From the NCBI GenBank assembly GCA_903835005.1, contig CAILLK010000163.1, positions 38,919-102,918 of the forward strand: a stretch of 64,000 bases of DNA, given 5' to 3'. The translations under genes were made by a program, and so were the position numbers. Source of the stretch: an uncultured Bacteroidota bacterium. GTDB taxonomy: Bacteria; Bacteroidota; Bacteroidia; Chitinophagales; Chitinophagaceae. Numbering within the stretch: the first letter of the stretch is position 1; each line of letters begins with the position of its first letter. The notes under the pieces were generated by a model. That model saw only the letters and a list, made by a program, of their open reading frames with translations. It was not told the origin of the DNA and searched no databases. Of the stretch, positions 55,560 to 63,867 are shown piece after piece.

Positions 55560-56546
55560 ATGATTTCAAAACCAAAAACAGATACCGAACTAACTAATCT
55601 GAACAAATACATCAGCTCCTCAGGTTTCTGCTCGCGCAGAGAGGCCGATAAGCTGATTGAAATGGCGCGGGTAACCGTAAACGGAGAATTGGTGCTGCCA
55701 GGAGCCAGGATAAAACCGGGTGACCTGGTAGAAGTGGATGGTGAACCCATTAAGAAAAAGGCGGCGGCCAGACCTATCTATATCGCTTTCAACAAGCCGG
55801 TGGGTGTGACCTCGACAACCGACGTTAAGGATAAATCGAATATTATTTATTTTATCGGTCATCCAAAGAGGATATTCCCGGTAGGCCGGCTGGACAAAGA
55901 TTCGGATGGGCTTATATTCTTAACTAACGATGGAGATATCGTCAATAAAATCCTTAGAGCCAGCAATCAACATGAAAAAGAATATGTGGTAAATGTGGAC
56001 CGGGCAGTAACTCCTGAATTTGTTCGTCAGATGAGCAATGGCGTGCCGGTTGATGGCAAAACCACCAAGCCCTGCTTTGTGAGGCAGGAGGGTAGCCGCC
56101 GGTTCAGGATCATACTTACCCAGGGCCTGAACAGGCAGATAAGGAAAATGTGCGACTACCTGGGTTATAGTGTGGTTGCCCTGACCCGTGTGCGTATTAT
56201 GAACATAGAGCTAGCCGGACTACCAGTAGGCAAATGGCGGTATTTTACATTGCCGGAGATATATAAGCTGAACCAGATGTTAGCTGAAAGCAGCAAGACA
56301 GATGTGGGAGATAAAGGTGATAAACAGGCAGGTGAGCGGGTAAAACAGTATATTCCTAAACGGAAAAATGTAGATAAGGGAGTTAAGGAACCAGGAGATA
56401 AGGTGAAACAGAAAGAAGGCGATAAGGGCAAAGTGAAAAGGCCTGCAAGGGAAAGAGTGGAGAAAGTAATAGGAGAGAAACGGAAGGGAGCTAAAGTGGG
56501 AAAATTCAGTGAATACAGGAATAAGAAAGGAAAAGGGGAACGGTAA
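55560..56546 (+). CDS. rluF: 23S rRNA pseudouridine synthase (RluF-like)
   Basis: This 328-residue protein uses the ATG at 55560-55562. An S4 RNA-binding domain covers about residues 12-70 (NKYISSSGFCSRREADKLIE, VNGELVLPGARIKPGD). The catalytic domain has FPVGRLDKDSDGLIFLTNDG with the active-site Asp, and LTQGLNRQIRKMCDYLGY (about 100-225). Beyond the enzyme core is a Lys/Glu-rich, low-complexity tail of about 80-90 residues, where core members end near residue 240. The tail may bind RNA. RluF (U2604) is the best match; RluB/RluE are possible alternatives. Confidence 0.9.
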   Translation: MISKPKTDTELTNLNKYISSSGFCSRREADKLIEMARVTVNGELVLPGARIKPGDLVEVDGEPIKKKAAARPIYIAFNKPVGVTSTTDVKDKSNIIYFIGHPKRIFPVGRLDKDSDGLIFLTNDGDIVNKILRASNQHEKEYVVNVDRAVTPEFVRQMSNGVPVDGKTTKPCFVRQEGSRRFRIILTQGLNRQIRKMCDYLGYSVVALTRVRIMNIELAGLPVGKWRYFTLPEIYKLNQMLAESSKTDVGDKGDKQAGERVKQYIPKRKNVDKGVKEPGDKVKQKEGDKGKVKRPARERVEKVIGEKRKGAKVGKFSEYRNKKGKGER

Positions 56547-56850
56547 ATCAGATATTCCGGGAATATAAGTCTTGCATAAGACCTGAAAAATGTTGTTTGC
56601 TATAATTTATTTCAAATATGTTTCTAAAAAAAACAGGTTTGAAATTTTTTTTGCCGGAATACTAACGTTTGTCTGAGATTACTCGTCATTATGTTTAATC
56701 TTAGGTGGGCTCAGTTACGTATTTAAATTTTGGCACTATTTTTGCTGTAAATAAATTGGCGGATTGCAGGATTGGCAGATAAAATTTATAAAGTAAATTG
56801 CCGGATATTTTCTGGATTATTGGGCCTGATTTTATAAAACTATATAGAAT
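56547..56850. other. intergenic stretch with a -7 promoter element
   Basis: This stretch holds no gene. A TATTTTTG (56737-56744) matches the TAnnTTTG -7 consensus and lies 106 bases before the next ATG, giving a leader of about 100 bases. The rest is AT-rich. Confidence 0.55.
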
Positions 56851-57729
56851 ATGAAAATAATATTTTTACTAGCAGCCTTTACAATTCTTTCTACTTCAGG
56901 TTGGAGCCAGATATCTACCCTAAGCCAGAACTTTGACGGGGTATGTGTATCTGGCACAGGTATCCCATCTTCCTGGTTGGAATATACACCGGCTCATCTT
57001 GGAACGATTCCTCAAGGTGAATGGGTTTGTACTTCAAATCATGGAAAAGGGGGGACGCCGGGAATGCAATGTACTGATACATTCAGTAATGCCACACACC
57101 TTGATTCTTCATTTTTGCTTACACCCTTGCTTGGGTTAAGCAGTTATGTACCCGGACATGTATATCTGCAATTTGATACCAAGACTTCTAATTTTCTGCT
57201 GGGCGGGGAATTGACTATTCTACATACAACCGATAGTACTGACCCCGATACCGCAACAGCCATAAATCTCACTCCGGGTATGATGCCTGTATTTACGAAC
57301 GGAGATTCTACTGATTGGGTTACCCATGTTATCGATCTGACTCCTTACGAATCTACAGGCTCTTTCTATATTGCTTTTATGTTTACCTCTACAGCTACTA
57401 CGGGTAGTATCTGGTTTCTCGACAATGTGTTGCTTACTACCCATAACATTACACTTCATGATCCTGAATTAAATGCTGCTGAGCTCAAAATGTCGATTAT
57501 TGGTATGTGTTCTTCCAATCAGATTGATGTGGGGATAACAAATGGCAAGGGCGACTACCAGATGGCGCTTACTGATATGACTGGCAGGGTGATTTACTTG
57601 GAACAAGTCAATGTGCCAAATTCAAATTTAAGATATAGTATAAAGGGTCTTAACCTTGCACCGGGAATGTATTTTCTGAAGTTGGGAAATGGTCAGAGTT
57701 TTGATGTAACTAAAGTTGTTGTTCAATAA
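56851..57729 (+). CDS. T9SS type A sorting-domain protein (choice-of-anchor J-like)
   Basis: This 292-residue protein has a signal peptide (IIFLLAAFTILSTSGWSQ). A jelly-roll-like domain follows (LSQNFDGVCVSGTGIPSSW ... LDSSFLLTPLLGLSS ... YLQFDTKTSN ... SIWFLDNVLLT, about residues 24-200), with the look of cleaved-adhesin or choice-of-anchor J domains. The C-terminal type A T9SS sorting domain follows (YQMALTDMTGRVIYLEQV, GLNLAPGMYFLKLGNGQ). It is presumably exported and surface-anchored. It is a tandem paralogue of the next gene. Confidence 0.85.
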   Translation: MKIIFLLAAFTILSTSGWSQISTLSQNFDGVCVSGTGIPSSWLEYTPAHLGTIPQGEWVCTSNHGKGGTPGMQCTDTFSNATHLDSSFLLTPLLGLSSYVPGHVYLQFDTKTSNFLLGGELTILHTTDSTDPDTATAINLTPGMMPVFTNGDSTDWVTHVIDLTPYESTGSFYIAFMFTSTATTGSIWFLDNVLLTTHNITLHDPELNAAELKMSIIGMCSSNQIDVGITNGKGDYQMALTDMTGRVIYLEQVNVPNSNLRYSIKGLNLAPGMYFLKLGNGQSFDVTKVVVQ

Positions 57730-57767
57730 TTGAAGCTGTACCAATATCATTTATTAATATCATTTGC

Positions 57768-58667
57768 ATGAAAAACATATTTCTATTTACTGCCACGGCA
57801 CTTCTTTCGCTCACTTCTTTTGCACAGGGAGTAACTTCTCTGCATGAAAATTTTGATGTGGATTGTGTGCTTTCAGGAGAAATATCCTCAACATCAGGTT
57901 GGACCGTATATACTAAAGAATCCGGTAATATTCCTTCTGGCCAATGGACCTGCACCCCAACTCTGGGAAGGCCTAATGCCTCTAACCTGGCCACTCCAGG
58001 AATTATGTGTTCAGATTACTTTTCCGGGCAGTATCATTTAGATTCGTCTTTTCTTATAACTCCTTTATTGAATCTTACTTCTTACACTGACAGTGCATAT
58101 CTGCAGTTCGACATAAAGGCATCTAATATTTACTTAGGTGCAAATGTTGCTTTATTGTTATCAGATGACTCCTCCGTTGGCGCTTTAACTTCTGTTGCTT
58201 CTGATTCGAATCTAGGCCCTTTTTTAACACCTCTTTTGGGCGTTATAGATTCTGGTCAATGGATTACCCACCAGGTAAATATAACCAGGTTTAAAAGTAA
58301 TCCATTTTATATTGCCTTCCTTTATGTAACTGCCAGCAATACCGGAGCAACCTGGTATATCGATAATGTAAATATAAGCACTACCCGTTTGGGAGTTCCG
58401 GATATTACTGAAAATAAGCTGCCACTAACTGTAACAGGCTACAGCACACCAGATAATATTGATTTGACATTTACAACTTCAAGCCAGGGAAATTATCAAC
58501 TATCACTGACTGATATGCCGGGCAGGGTGGTATATAGCAGTAACAGAAATTTTACGCCAGGTAAGCAAACAATAAGTATGGATGGACTTGGTTTAAAGCC
58601 CGGAATGTATTTTATTAAAATAACCAATGGCCCCGAAATGGGAATAGCTAAGGTGGTTATTCATTAA
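57768..58667 (+). CDS. T9SS type A sorting-domain protein, paralogue
   Basis: This 299-residue protein begins with signal peptide MKNIFLFTATALLSLTSFAQ. It matches the preceding gene in domain layout: SLHENFDVDCVLSGEISSTS, LDSSFLITPLLNLTSYTDS, AYLQFDIKASN, TWYIDNVNIST, and a type A tail (YQLSLTDMPGRVVYSSNRN ... LGLKPGMYFIKITNG). The start lies 38 bases after the first copy stops. A tandem duplication is the simplest origin. Confidence 0.85.
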   Translation: MKNIFLFTATALLSLTSFAQGVTSLHENFDVDCVLSGEISSTSGWTVYTKESGNIPSGQWTCTPTLGRPNASNLATPGIMCSDYFSGQYHLDSSFLITPLLNLTSYTDSAYLQFDIKASNIYLGANVALLLSDDSSVGALTSVASDSNLGPFLTPLLGVIDSGQWITHQVNITRFKSNPFYIAFLYVTASNTGATWYIDNVNISTTRLGVPDITENKLPLTVTGYSTPDNIDLTFTTSSQGNYQLSLTDMPGRVVYSSNRNFTPGKQTISMDGLGLKPGMYFIKITNGPEMGIAKVVIH

Positions 58668-58848
58668 TTGAAGCTAGAAGGTATAACCGGGTATTTCTGA
58701 AAAAAATATGTTTAAAGAATACTAACATTTTTCTCTTTCTGTACGCCTTATATATATGGTGGGTCAAACCACAATAATTGAGCCCAGCCCCTATAGTTAA
58801 TATATTTTCTGCTACCCTTGCAGTCCTTATCTCAATACATGGTTTACG

Positions 58849-59616
58849 ATGATCATGTTTTATCTACCGGAATATCCCTGCCAAGTGGCGGGGTTTATTT
58901 TTTTTATGAAGTATTGCATTCCTTCTTTCTTTTTACCTTTAATGCACTCTCCGAATCTGTTTATGCGCAAATTACCGGCAATACTGATTTATACAGCTTT
59001 AATTGGCTTTACCATTACAGCTATAACCAACATACTACACAGGCGTGATATCGGCGCCGTAACGATGGTGGCATCCTGTACTGCTTTACTGGCCGGCGCG
59101 ATTGCTGCGATTCTGGTTTCCGGTAAGAAGGCTGCTGATAATTCTATAATAAGCTCAGGACAAACAACTCAGATTATTGCTTATGTGGGTGTAATAATTT
59201 TTGTAACAGGGATCCTGCTCAAAAAAAAGCATATAAATGGCAGCGAATTTCTGATTATAGGTGGATTGATATTAGTTCTGGTATTTGCAATTTTGATTTT
59301 ATTTCAGTTGATTACTATTAAAAGATATAATGTAAAGTGTCCTGATAATCATTATCTTTTGCCCTCTGAACTAGAGCAATATACAGGGGTTTATACCAAT
59401 CCAGCTTTAAAAATGGTTATTTCGGTCCGGATCAATGTAAACGGAACTACACTGGAGGCGCAGGTAAAAGGGCAGGCAGCTTACCTGATAAACCCGATTG
59501 AACCCAATGTGTTCAATAACCTTCAATTGAAACTGGTGCTGATATTTAAGCCTGAACATAAGGAATTTGTATTGATACAGAATGGGGGATATTATCATTT
59601 TAGCTTGCAGAGATAA
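58849..59616 (+). CDS. membrane protein with DUF3471-like C-terminal domain
   Basis: This protein of 217-255 residues has an uncertain start: the frame opens at 58849, with internal ATGs at 58906 and 58963. Four to five membrane segments occupy about residues 40-165. A C-terminal beta domain (ELEQYTGVYTNPALKMVISVR, LEAQVKGQAAYLINP, EFVLIQNGGYYHF) follows. That last pattern resembles DUF3471, a domain often fused to beta-lactamase-like proteins. Here it is joined to a membrane core. It lies just upstream of the ribosomal operon and shares its strand. Confidence 0.7.
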   Translation: MIMFYLPEYPCQVAGFIFFMKYCIPSFFLPLMHSPNLFMRKLPAILIYTALIGFTITAITNILHRRDIGAVTMVASCTALLAGAIAAILVSGKKAADNSIISSGQTTQIIAYVGVIIFVTGILLKKKHINGSEFLIIGGLILVLVFAILILFQLITIKRYNVKCPDNHYLLPSELEQYTGVYTNPALKMVISVRINVNGTTLEAQVKGQAAYLINPIEPNVFNNLQLKLVLIFKPEHKEFVLIQNGGYYHFSLQR

Positions 59617-59623
59617 AATAATA

Positions 59624-59631
59624 TATCTTTG
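59624..59631 (+). promoter_or_regulatory. -7 promoter element (TATCTTTG) upstream of infA
   Basis: This consensus TAnnTTTG element is 113 bases before the infA ATG, eight bases after the previous gene's stop. With the element at 59721 it suggests tandem promoters for the alpha operon. Confidence 0.5.
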
Positions 59632-59720
59632 CATCTGAGGTCATTTATAAAGTCAGCAAAAATTGTATTTCTTCCCTCAAATTTATTTTGAGTTATTTTT
59701 TTTAAATAAAAAGATTTCCC

Positions 59721-59728
59721 TACCTTTG
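59721..59728 (+). promoter_or_regulatory. -7 promoter element (TACCTTTG) of the infA operon
   Basis: This is a consensus element 16 bases before the infA ATG. Upstream, a run of T and A replaces a clear -33 box. Confidence 0.65.
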
Positions 59729-59744
59729 CAGTCCTTTAAAAAAT

Positions 59745-59963
59745 ATGGCCAAACAATCACTGATTAAACAAGACGGTACAATAGTTGAAGCATTGTCGAA
59801 TGCTATGTTCCGCGTACGTTTAGAGAATGGCCATGAAATCCTGGCGACTATTTCGGGTAAGATGCGTATGCATTATATCCGCATTTTGCCTGGAGATAAG
59901 GTAGGGGTGGAAATGAGCCCGTATGATCTGAGCCGTGGCCGGATCATTTACAGGTATAAGTAA
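59745..59963 (+). CDS. infA: translation initiation factor IF-1
   Basis: This 72-residue OB-fold protein carries typical motifs: [40 protein letters not shown] and [15 protein letters not shown]. It binds the 30S A site and helps IF-2/IF-3 in initiation. Length is the family norm. It starts the alpha-operon group here. The more usual secY-map neighbours upstream are absent. Confidence 0.97.
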   Translation: MAKQSLIKQDGTIVEALSNAMFRVRLENGHEILATISGKMRMHYIRILPGDKVGVEMSPYDLSRGRIIYRYK

Positions 59964-60068
59964 GTCTTAAGTCTTTAGTTGAAAGTCTTTAGTCATGAGT
60001 CTTAAGTTGATTACCAAAATAGTAATTTGAAAGTCGTAAGTTAATATATAAAGTAAAAAAACAAAATC

Positions 60069-60185
60069 ATGAGAGTAAGAGCATCCATTAAAAAGCGCAG
60101 CGTTGATTGTAAGATCGTGCGTCGTAAAGGCGTTTTATACGTTATCAACAAAAAGAATCCCCGTTTTAAACAAAGGCAGGGATAA
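60069..60185 (+). CDS. rpmJ: 50S ribosomal protein L36
   Basis: This is a 38-residue protein, too short for most ORF scans. It starts with ATG at 60069-60071 and reads [20 protein letters not shown], then [19 protein letters not shown]. This matches L36 length and composition. Only one cysteine (C14) remains of the four (or CCCH) that would hold zinc in the classic C+ type, so this is the zinc-free C- type. It lies 105 bases downstream of infA. Confidence 0.93.
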   Translation: MRVRASIKKRSVDCKIVRRKGVLYVINKKNPRFKQRQG

Positions 60186-60228
60186 TATTCAAATTTCAAT
60201 TATTAATTATTAATTATCAATTTTTTGC

Positions 60229-60609
60229 ATGGCTCGTATAGCTGGTATTGATCTTCCGAAAAACAAACGTGGCGAAATTGCGCTCACCTATATATTCGGA
60301 ATAGGTAATAGTACTGCCCGTTACATCTTGGACAAGGCAGGCGTTCATTATGATAAAAAAGCACTGGACTGGAATGACGAAGAGCAGACCGCGATTCGTA
60401 ATATCATCAATGCTGAATTCAAGGTTGAAGGACAATTGCGTTCTGAAGTTCAGATGAACATCAAGCGCCTGATGGATATTGCGTGCTATCGCGGCGTTCG
60501 TCACCGTAAGGGCTTACCTCTGCGTGGACAGCGTACCCGTACCAACAGCCGTACCCGTAAAGGTAAACGTAAGACAGTTGCCGGTAAGAAAAAAGCACCT
60601 AAGAAATAA
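60229..60609 (+). CDS. rpsM: 30S ribosomal protein S13
   Basis: This 126-residue protein has [20 protein letters not shown], the helix-hairpin-helix [17 protein letters not shown], and the C-terminal RNA-binding tail with [20 protein letters not shown]. Length and order match S13. It sits 43 bases after rpmJ. A hairpin TGCTGTT/AACAGCA (stem arms 60616-60622 and 60647-60653) follows its stop in the 183-base gap before rpsK. Confidence 0.98.
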   Translation: MARIAGIDLPKNKRGEIALTYIFGIGNSTARYILDKAGVHYDKKALDWNDEEQTAIRNIINAEFKVEGQLRSEVQMNIKRLMDIACYRGVRHRKGLPLRGQRTRTNSRTRKGKRKTVAGKKKAPKK

Positions 60610-60792
60610 TTGAGCTGCTGTTGCCGGATCCATAGGTGAGGGGAGGAACAGCATGCAAAGTCAAAATCCAAAACTCAAATTGCAAAAGTGCAAAATTGAA
60701 TTGCAGTGTTTGTTATTCAGGTTTTAGTTTGGCTTGTTAAAAATCCGGGTAAAACCGGTAATATTTATTGACTACCTTTTTTAAAGTTTAAA

Positions 60793-61200
60793 ATGGCAAA
60801 AGCACAACAGCAGGCATCCGCAAAGGCCGTAGCAAAGAAGCGGATAGTAAAAGTAGACACTCATGGAGATGTGCATGTAAATGCAACCTTCAACAACATC
60901 ATCATCAGTATTACCAATAAAGCCGGACAGGTTATCTCCTGGTCATCGGCTGGTAAGATGGGCTTCAGGGGTAGTAAGAAAAACACACCTTATGCAGCAC
61001 AGACAGCCGCTCAGGATTGCGCGAAAGTAGCATCTGATGCAGGTATGAAAAGGGCTGATGTATATGTGAAAGGACCAGGATCGGGCCGTGAGGGCGCTAT
61101 CAGGGCTTTGAACAATGCCGGTATTGAAGTTACATCGATTAAGGATGTTACTCCGTTGCCGCATAATGGTTGCCGTCCACCCAAGAAACGTCGTGTATAA
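60793..61200 (+). CDS. rpsK: 30S ribosomal protein S11
   Basis: This 135-residue protein has [41 protein letters not shown], and the conserved [20 protein letters not shown] and [18 protein letters not shown]. Length and order match S11, a 30S platform protein. It is followed by a 190-base gap leading to rpsD that holds a TGAA-loop hairpin and a strong leader fold. Confidence 0.98.
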   Translation: MAKAQQQASAKAVAKKRIVKVDTHGDVHVNATFNNIIISITNKAGQVISWSSAGKMGFRGSKKNTPYAAQTAAQDCAKVASDAGMKRADVYVKGPGSGREGAIRALNNAGIEVTSIKDVTPLPHNGCRPPKKRRV

Positions 61201-61207
61201 CCCCCGG

Positions 61208-61219
61208 CCCCTGAAGGGG
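61208..61219. repeat. CCCCTGAAGGGG hairpin
   Basis: CCCCT-ga-AGGGG, just after rpsK, is a small REP-like palindrome of the kind found as TGAA-loop hairpins at 19552-19607 and 21772-21836. Confidence 0.45.
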
Positions 61220-61326
61220 AGTACGTTGGAGTCTGGATTTAAGCTGCCGAATTTCAATATACTATTTTTACTGAAATTACCAGAAAAAGTTTTTATATAA
61301 AAGAAGAAAATAATTTTTATTCATCA

Positions 61327-61390
61327 AGCTGTCCCGGATCGGATTTTACGATTTTTAAAGGAGACGGGCAGCTAAAAACAAAAAATCGTA
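61327..61390 (+). promoter_or_regulatory. candidate H-type pseudoknot leader upstream of rpsD
   Basis: Stem 1 pairs AGCTG(t)CCC (61327-61335) with GGGCAGCT (61366-61373). Its loop contains TACGATTTTT (61347-61356), which is perfectly complementary to AAAAATCGTA (61381-61390) just outside the hairpin. The 10-bp second stem ends at the base before the rpsD ATG. Connecting loops are 11, 9 and 7 bases, so both stems can form together as a pseudoknot. A purine-rich AAAGGAGA (61357-61364) lies in loop 2. S4 autoregulates the alpha operon in E. coli through a pseudoknot, so a similar role is plausible. Confidence 0.6.
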
Positions 61391-61996
61391 ATGGCACGTT
61401 ACACAGGACCGAAAAACAGGATATGCCGCATATTTGGCGAGCCCATCCTGGGATCAGGCAAGAGTCTGAGCAAAAACAGTAATCCTCCCGGCCAGCATGG
61501 CCCGACCCGCAAGCGCAAAGCTGCGAGCGAATATGCAGTTCAGCTTAAAGAAAAGCAGAAAGCCAAGTACACTTACGGCCTGCTGGAAAAGCAATTTGCA
61601 AACACCTATGTTGAGGCTGCCCGACTGAAGGGTGCTACGGGTGAAAACCTGATAAAGCTGCTTGAAGCACGCCTGGATAATACAGTATACCGCCTGGGTA
61701 TAGCGCCTACACGGCCTGCTGCACGCCAGCTGGTATCTCATAAGCACCTTATGGTAAACGGAGAAGTGGTAAATGTACCTTCTTATACGCTGAAACCAGG
61801 TGATGTAATTGAACTGAAACCAAAGAGCAAGGCAAACAATACTGTTACTGCCATGATTCGTGGTAAGAATACAAGGATCAACTGGGTAGAATGGAATGAG
61901 AAGGATATGAAGGGTACTTACCTTGCACATCCTGAACGGGAATCTGTTCCGGAGAATATTAAGGAGCAGCTGATAGTGGAATTGTATTCCAAGTAA
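61391..61996 (+). CDS. rpsD: 30S ribosomal protein S4
   Basis: This 201-residue primary-binding 30S protein has ARYTGPKNRICRIFGEPILG, the RKRKAASEYAVQLKEKQKAK segment and the S4 RNA-binding domain LEARLDNTVYRLGIAPTRPA (about residues 95-160). It nucleates 16S rRNA folding and represses its own operon in some bacteria. It starts immediately after a 10-bp stem arm of the candidate leader pseudoknot, with no separate start choice. Confidence 0.98.
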   Translation: MARYTGPKNRICRIFGEPILGSGKSLSKNSNPPGQHGPTRKRKAASEYAVQLKEKQKAKYTYGLLEKQFANTYVEAARLKGATGENLIKLLEARLDNTVYRLGIAPTRPAARQLVSHKHLMVNGEVVNVPSYTLKPGDVIELKPKSKANNTVTAMIRGKNTRINWVEWNEKDMKGTYLAHPERESVPENIKEQLIVELYSK

Positions 61997-62074
61997 CAAT
62001 ATTGGGGCGGGCCTTGTGCCTGCTCATTTATTTATCCAATTTTTTAAAATCACAATCAAAAATAAAATATCAAT

Positions 62075-63079
62075 ATGGCCATATTGAATTTCCAAAAACC
62101 GGACAAGATAGCACTTCAAAAAACAACTGATTTTGAAGCGCAGTTCGAATTCCGTCCCCTGGAACCGGGGTATGGTGTTACCATTGGTAATGCTTTACGC
62201 CGTGTTTTACTTTCCTCACTGGAAGGGTATGCGATCACTGCGATCAGGATCCCGGGTGCAGACCACGAATTTGCTACGCTTAAAGGTGTACTTGAGGATG
62301 TGACTGAAATTATTTTGAATCTTAAGCAGGTTCGCCTTAAGGCAATCGGCGACAATACAGAATTTACCGGAGAAAAAATAGATCTCAATATTAAGGGTAT
62401 AGAGGTATTTACCGCGAAAATGATTGGCGAAGCTTTACCTGATTTCCAGGTAATGAATCCTGATCTGATCATCTGCAATTTACATCCTGGTGCCAGCTTC
62501 CAGATGGAGTTGCACATCGGTAAAGGCCGTGGTTATGTGCCTGCCGAAGAAAACCATCCTGAAGACGCGCCACTGGGACTGATCGCAATTGATTCTATTT
62601 ACACGCCTATCCGGAATGTAAAGTATACTATTGAGAATACCCGCGTTGAGCAGCGCACTGACTTTGAAAAGCTGATAATGGAAGTGAATACCGATGGTAC
62701 CATTCATCCGGAAGAAGCAGTGAAAGAAGCATCGCGCATACTGATACAGCACCTGATGATCATCACTGATGAGAACATATCGCTGGACAGCAAGCGTGAG
62801 GAGAAAGAAACTATTGTTGATGAAGAAACTTTGCTGGTTCGTAAAGTACTGAATACACCGCTTGAAGATCTCGAACTTTCTGTGCGTGCATTCAACTGCC
62901 TGAAAGCCGCAAAGATCAATTCTCTGAGCGAACTGGTACAATATACCCAGGAAGAACTGATGAAATTCCGTAATTTCGGACAGAAATCACTGTCGGAAAT
63001 TGAGCAGGTGCTTCACGAGCGTGGCTTGCATTTCGGTATGGATATCAATAAATTCCGCAGGGGAGAAGATTTAATGTAA
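62075..63079 (+). CDS. rpoA: DNA-directed RNA polymerase alpha subunit
   Basis: This 334-residue protein has an N-terminal dimerisation domain (FEFRPLEPGYGVTIGNALRR ... LSSLEGYAITAIRIPG ... KGRGYVPAEENHPEDAP, about residues 1-230), a linker, and a C-terminal domain (LEDLELSVRAFNCLKAAKIN ... FRNFGQKSLSEIEQVLHERGL, about 255-334). It assembles RNA polymerase and contacts activators and UP elements. It lies 78 bases after rpsD and is followed by a strong terminator. Confidence 0.99.
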   Translation: MAILNFQKPDKIALQKTTDFEAQFEFRPLEPGYGVTIGNALRRVLLSSLEGYAITAIRIPGADHEFATLKGVLEDVTEIILNLKQVRLKAIGDNTEFTGEKIDLNIKGIEVFTAKMIGEALPDFQVMNPDLIICNLHPGASFQMELHIGKGRGYVPAEENHPEDAPLGLIAIDSIYTPIRNVKYTIENTRVEQRTDFEKLIMEVNTDGTIHPEEAVKEASRILIQHLMIITDENISLDSKREEKETIVDEETLLVRKVLNTPLEDLELSVRAFNCLKAAKINSLSELVQYTQEELMKFRNFGQKSLSEIEQVLHERGLHFGMDINKFRRGEDLM

Positions 63080-63086
63080 TTAGTGA

Positions 63087-63134
63087 AGAGAAAGGTGAAA
63101 AGCGGGTAACTGCTTTTTACCTTTCTCTTTTTTA
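63087..63134 (+). terminator. strong rho-independent terminator after rpoA
   Basis: A 16-bp stem (63088-63103 with 63112-63127, one G-T wobble, loop of 8) is followed by a run of T. It lies between rpoA and rplQ, so it would attenuate or separate rplQ from the upstream operon. A second hairpin CCTCATA/TATGAGG (63186-63214) lies just before rplQ. Confidence 0.9.
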
Positions 63135-63233
63135 TTTTAAACTTTAGACTACATACTTCAGACTAAAGACTTTTTTTAACAACTGCCTCATAATTCACTG
63201 ACCATGGTATGAGGGAATAAAACACAATAATTT

Positions 63234-63812
63234 ATGCGTCACGGAGATAAGATCAAAAATTTAAGCCGCACCGCCTCTCACAGAGCCGCGCTGATGAGCA
63301 ACCTTACCTGCCAGATCATTGAGCACAAAAGGATCATTACTACACTGGCAAAAGCAAAAGCTTTGCGTGTATATTTCGAGCCTTTCGTTACCCGCAGCAA
63401 AACCGACAGTATGCACAACCGTCGCATTGTATTCAGTAAGTTGCAGGACAAAGAAGCTATCAAGGAACTGTTTGGTGTAATAGGCGATAAAGTAGCCGAC
63501 AGGCCGGGTGGTTATACCCGTATCATCAAGTTGCCACGCCGTATGGGTGATGCATCGGATATGGCTATGATAGAGCTGGTTGACTTTAACGAGATTTACG
63601 GCAGAGATGCTGAAGCCGCTGCTGCCAAGAAAACACGCCGCAGCCGCAGGGGAACCGGTACAAAGAAAACGACAGGTGCACCTGCTGAAGCGGCACCGGT
63701 TCAAGCCGTAAATACTGAAGCTGCACCTGAGGTTGCCCAAACAGAAGCCGCCCCTGAACATACTCCGGAGGCTACGCATGATGCGCCTGCTGAAGCACCG
63801 GCTGCAGAATAA
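63234..63812 (+). CDS. rplQ: 50S ribosomal protein L17, long C-terminal tail
   Basis: This 192-residue protein has a core of about 120 residues that is ordinary L17: MRHGDKIKNLSRTASHRAAL, TCQIIEHKRIITTLAKAKAL, TRSKTDSMHNRRIVFSKLQD and GGYTRIIKLPRRMGDASDMA. After about residue 125 there is a Lys/Arg-rich stretch and a long Ala/Glu/Pro/Thr tail (TKKTTGAPAEAAPVQAVNTE ... EAPAAE). E. coli L17 is 127 residues. Such tails occur in Bacteroidota L17. A terminator and a group II intron follow. Confidence 0.97.
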   Translation: MRHGDKIKNLSRTASHRAALMSNLTCQIIEHKRIITTLAKAKALRVYFEPFVTRSKTDSMHNRRIVFSKLQDKEAIKELFGVIGDKVADRPGGYTRIIKLPRRMGDASDMAMIELVDFNEIYGRDAEAAAAKKTRRSRRGTGTKKTTGAPAEAAPVQAVNTEAAPEVAQTEAAPEHTPEATHDAPAEAPAAE

Positions 63813-63838
63813 TTGTAAAAACATAATGATTTAATAGA

Positions 63839-63867
63839 ATGGCTGCCGTTTTGGTGGCCATTTTTTT
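63839..63867 (+). terminator. rho-independent terminator of rplQ
   Basis: ATGGCTGCC pairs with GGTGGCCAT (9 bp with two wobbles) around a GTTTT loop, followed by seven T. A group II intron begins at the very next base. Confidence 0.75.
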
